The notes under the pieces are model-generated. The model had not been told where the DNA came from and ran no database searches. It was given only the letters and a program-made list of their open reading frames with translations. The position numbers and the translations under genes are program-made. This document shows, piece by piece, positions 5,885-7,118 of a stretch of 7,118 bases of DNA (its first letter is position 1; every line of letters starts with the position of its first letter). The stretch is taken from contig CAYJMF010000177.1 in the NCBI GenBank assembly GCA_964370855.1, forward strand, positions 1 to 7,118, given 5' to 3'. The stretch is from JAKLKS01 sp964370855. GTDB taxonomy: Bacteria; Planctomycetota; JAJSAM01; JAKLKS01.

Positions 5885-7118
5885 GTGGCCCACGTGAACG
5901 GGATCGGGAACGGGACGCGGATCCTGCGGAGGGCGCTGCTCCTCTCCGCCGCGTCGCTCCTCTCCGCCGCGCCGCTCCTCGCCGCCGCGCCGCTCCTCTC
6001 CGCCGCGCCGCTCCTCTCCGCCGCGGCGCTCCTCGCCGCCGCGGCGGGCGCGGCCGCGGGGGCGGCCCCCGCCCAGGACGCCCCCCCGGACCCGGACCGC
6101 ACCGGCGACCTCTCCCGGGACCAGGAGTGGAACCTCGAGCAGATCCGCGCCATCCGGGAGCGCATGGCCCTCCTCGCGGAGCGCTTCGAGAGGGACGGCG
6201 ACGCCGAGAGGGCGGGACTGCTGCGGGCCGCCATCCGCCTGGTGGACGAGAAGAAGATCGAGGACCAGATGATGCAGGTCCTCCACGAGATCGAGGGGAA
6301 GCGCCCCCTCTCCGGGGCCGACCGCTCCGAGGGGGTGCGCGAGGCCGTGGCCGAGATCCTCGCCCTCCTCGAGCAGAGGGGCCGCGACCGCCAGACCGAG
6401 GAGGCCATGCGCCGCCTCGCGGAGACCCGCAAGCGGGTCGGGGAGCTCCTCGACCGCCAGAAGCAGGTGCGCACCGAAACGGAGAAGAAGGGCCGCGACG
6501 CCGAGGAGGCCTCGGACCCCGCCATTGCCGAGCGGCGCCGCGAGATCGACGAACTCCGCCGCGAGCAGGAGCGGCTCGACGAGGAGGCCCGCCGGGCCGC
6601 GGATGCGGCGCGCGCCGCGGAGAAGACCGCCGCCGATCTCGAGGATCTCCGCCGCCGCCAGGAGGAGCTGGCCGGGGAGATGGAGGCCGAGGCGAAGGGC
6701 GCATCCCCGGAGATCGCGGCGGCCCGGAAGGCCGTCGAGGAGGCCGCCGCCGCCGCCGGGGGCAACGCCGCCCGGGCGGAGCGCATCGAGGACGCCGCCG
6801 AGGCCCTGCGCCGGGCCCGGGCCGTCGAGAAGGCCGCCGGGGAGGCCCGGGACGCCGCCGTACGGGCCGCCGCCGGCGACGGGGCCGCGAAGGCCGCCGC
6901 CGCGCAGGAGGCCCGCCGCGGGGCCCGCAACGCCGAGGCCGGGGACCTCGCCGCCGCGGCCGACGCCCTCGCCCGGGTGGAGGCCGCCGCCGGGGACCCG
7001 AAGGAGGCAACCGCCCGCGCCGCGTCCCGCGCCCGCGCCGCCCTCGAGGCGGCCCGCGCTTCCTCGGAGAAGGACCCCGCCGCCGCCGCGGCCGCCGCCT
7101 CCGAGGCCGCCGAGGCCC
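5885..7118 (+). CDS. Exported Ala/Glu/Arg-rich coiled-coil protein, 3' partial
   Basis: The frame stays open from GTG 5885 to the right edge (411 complete codons), so the C-terminus is missing. A basic N-region (GTRILRRA) leads into a long hydrophobic core made of six near-identical LLSAAP units (19-54) and a likely signal-peptidase site after APA at residue 63 (APA|QD). Residues about 75-290 are strongly helical and charged, predicted coiled coil, including RQKQVRTET at 191-199, similar to the QQEGITRG tail of the preceding protein. From about 270 onward the chain is dominated by Ala with spaced Gly-Asp/Asn turns (N294, D332, D354, D371, D397), suggesting successive helical hairpins. No enzymatic motif is visible. 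Third codon positions are nearly all G or C, supporting real coding. It probably acts outside the cytoplasm beside the membrane-anchored neighbour; function unknown. A minus-strand open frame over the same bases is a composition shadow. Confidence 0.85.
   Translation, partial: MAHVNGIGNGTRILRRALLLSAASLLSAAPLLAAAPLLSAAPLLSAAALLAAAAGAAAGAAPAQDAPPDPDRTGDLSRDQEWNLEQIRAIRERMALLAERFERDGDAERAGLLRAAIRLVDEKKIEDQMMQVLHEIEGKRPLSGADRSEGVREAVAEILALLEQRGRDRQTEEAMRRLAETRKRVGELLDRQKQVRTETEKKGRDAEEASDPAIAERRREIDELRREQERLDEEARRAADAARAAEKTAADLEDLRRRQEELAGEMEAEAKGASPEIAAARKAVEEAAAAAGGNAARAERIEDAAEALRRARAVEKAAGEARDAAVRAAAGDGAAKAAAAQEARRGARNAEAGDLAAAADALARVEAAAGDPKEATARAASRARAALEAARASSEKDPAAAAAAASEAAEA
5939..6046 (+). 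repeat. Six tandem 18-bp repeats inside the signal peptide
   Basis: Units start at 5939, 5957, 5975, 5993, 6011 and 6029 with consensus CTCCTCTCCGCCGCGCCG. They differ at only two sites: codon 3 is TCC or GCC and codon 6 is TCG, CCG or GCG. The unit length is a multiple of three, so copy-number change keeps the frame. The encoded unit LL(S/A)AA(S/P/A) builds the hydrophobic core of the export signal. Confidence 0.9.

Noticed and set aside
5379..7010. Long minus-strand open frames opposite the coiled-coil genes (also 5638-6930)
   Set aside because: Products are Arg/Pro/Ala/Ser low-complexity and cover the end of one gene, a ribosome site and the start of the next. They mirror the plus-strand codon pattern and lack their own start signals.
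1..7118. CRISPR arrays, tRNA or rRNA genes, insertion sequences, toxin-antitoxin or defence genes
   Set aside because: No spaced direct repeats of CRISPR type, no cloverleaf or rRNA segments, no transposase or nuclease motifs were seen; the only tandem repeat is the 18-bp signal-peptide array.

Overview
The window is about 75% G+C DNA that reads as one dense, plus-strand gene run. It has the look of a metagenome-assembled or draft bacterial contig: there is a 10-base N gap inside a block of pure G and C homopolymers. Gene content suggests a high-G+C member of the Planctomycetota or a neighbouring deep lineage. The clues are a squalene-cyclase-type repeat protein carrying a Cys/Asp 'DDGVDNDGNG' motif, an ECF sigma factor of a type common there, a zinc-finger/FecR anti-sigma, and a large three-TM protein followed by a secreted coiled-coil protein. 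This assignment is inference from protein character, not from a search.

Layout, all on the plus strand. (1) 1-1359: the 3' part of a gene for an alpha/alpha-barrel prenyltransferase/squalene-oxidase-repeat protein, entering from the left edge. (2) 1365-2045: ECF sigma-70 factor, five bases after the previous stop, with an uncertain N-terminus. (3) 2042-3289: its anti-sigma partner, overlapping the sigma stop by four bases (GTGA), with a zinc-binding HxxxCxxC head, one TM helix, a FecR-like outer domain and an extra C-terminal beta-rich domain. (4) 3404-5853: one large membrane-anchored protein, probably starting at a CTG codon, broken into two reading frames by the low-complexity/N block at 4791-4974. 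(5) 5885-7118 and beyond: a signal-peptide-bearing, Ala/Glu/Arg-rich coiled-coil protein that runs off the right edge.

Reading the genes together: a membrane-spanning anti-sigma factor holds an ECF sigma factor and senses something outside the cytoplasmic membrane, and the two envelope proteins downstream (one anchored, one exported, both rich in long helices) are plausible targets or partners. The tight spacing (5 bp, 4-bp overlap, 114 bp, 31 bp) fits one operon, perhaps with an internal promoter in the 114-bp interval, though no promoter or terminator can be recognised there. No RNA genes, CRISPR arrays, insertion sequences or phage genes were seen. The locus looks like an envelope/regulatory cluster rather than a defence or mobile system, and I did not find a convincing new system.
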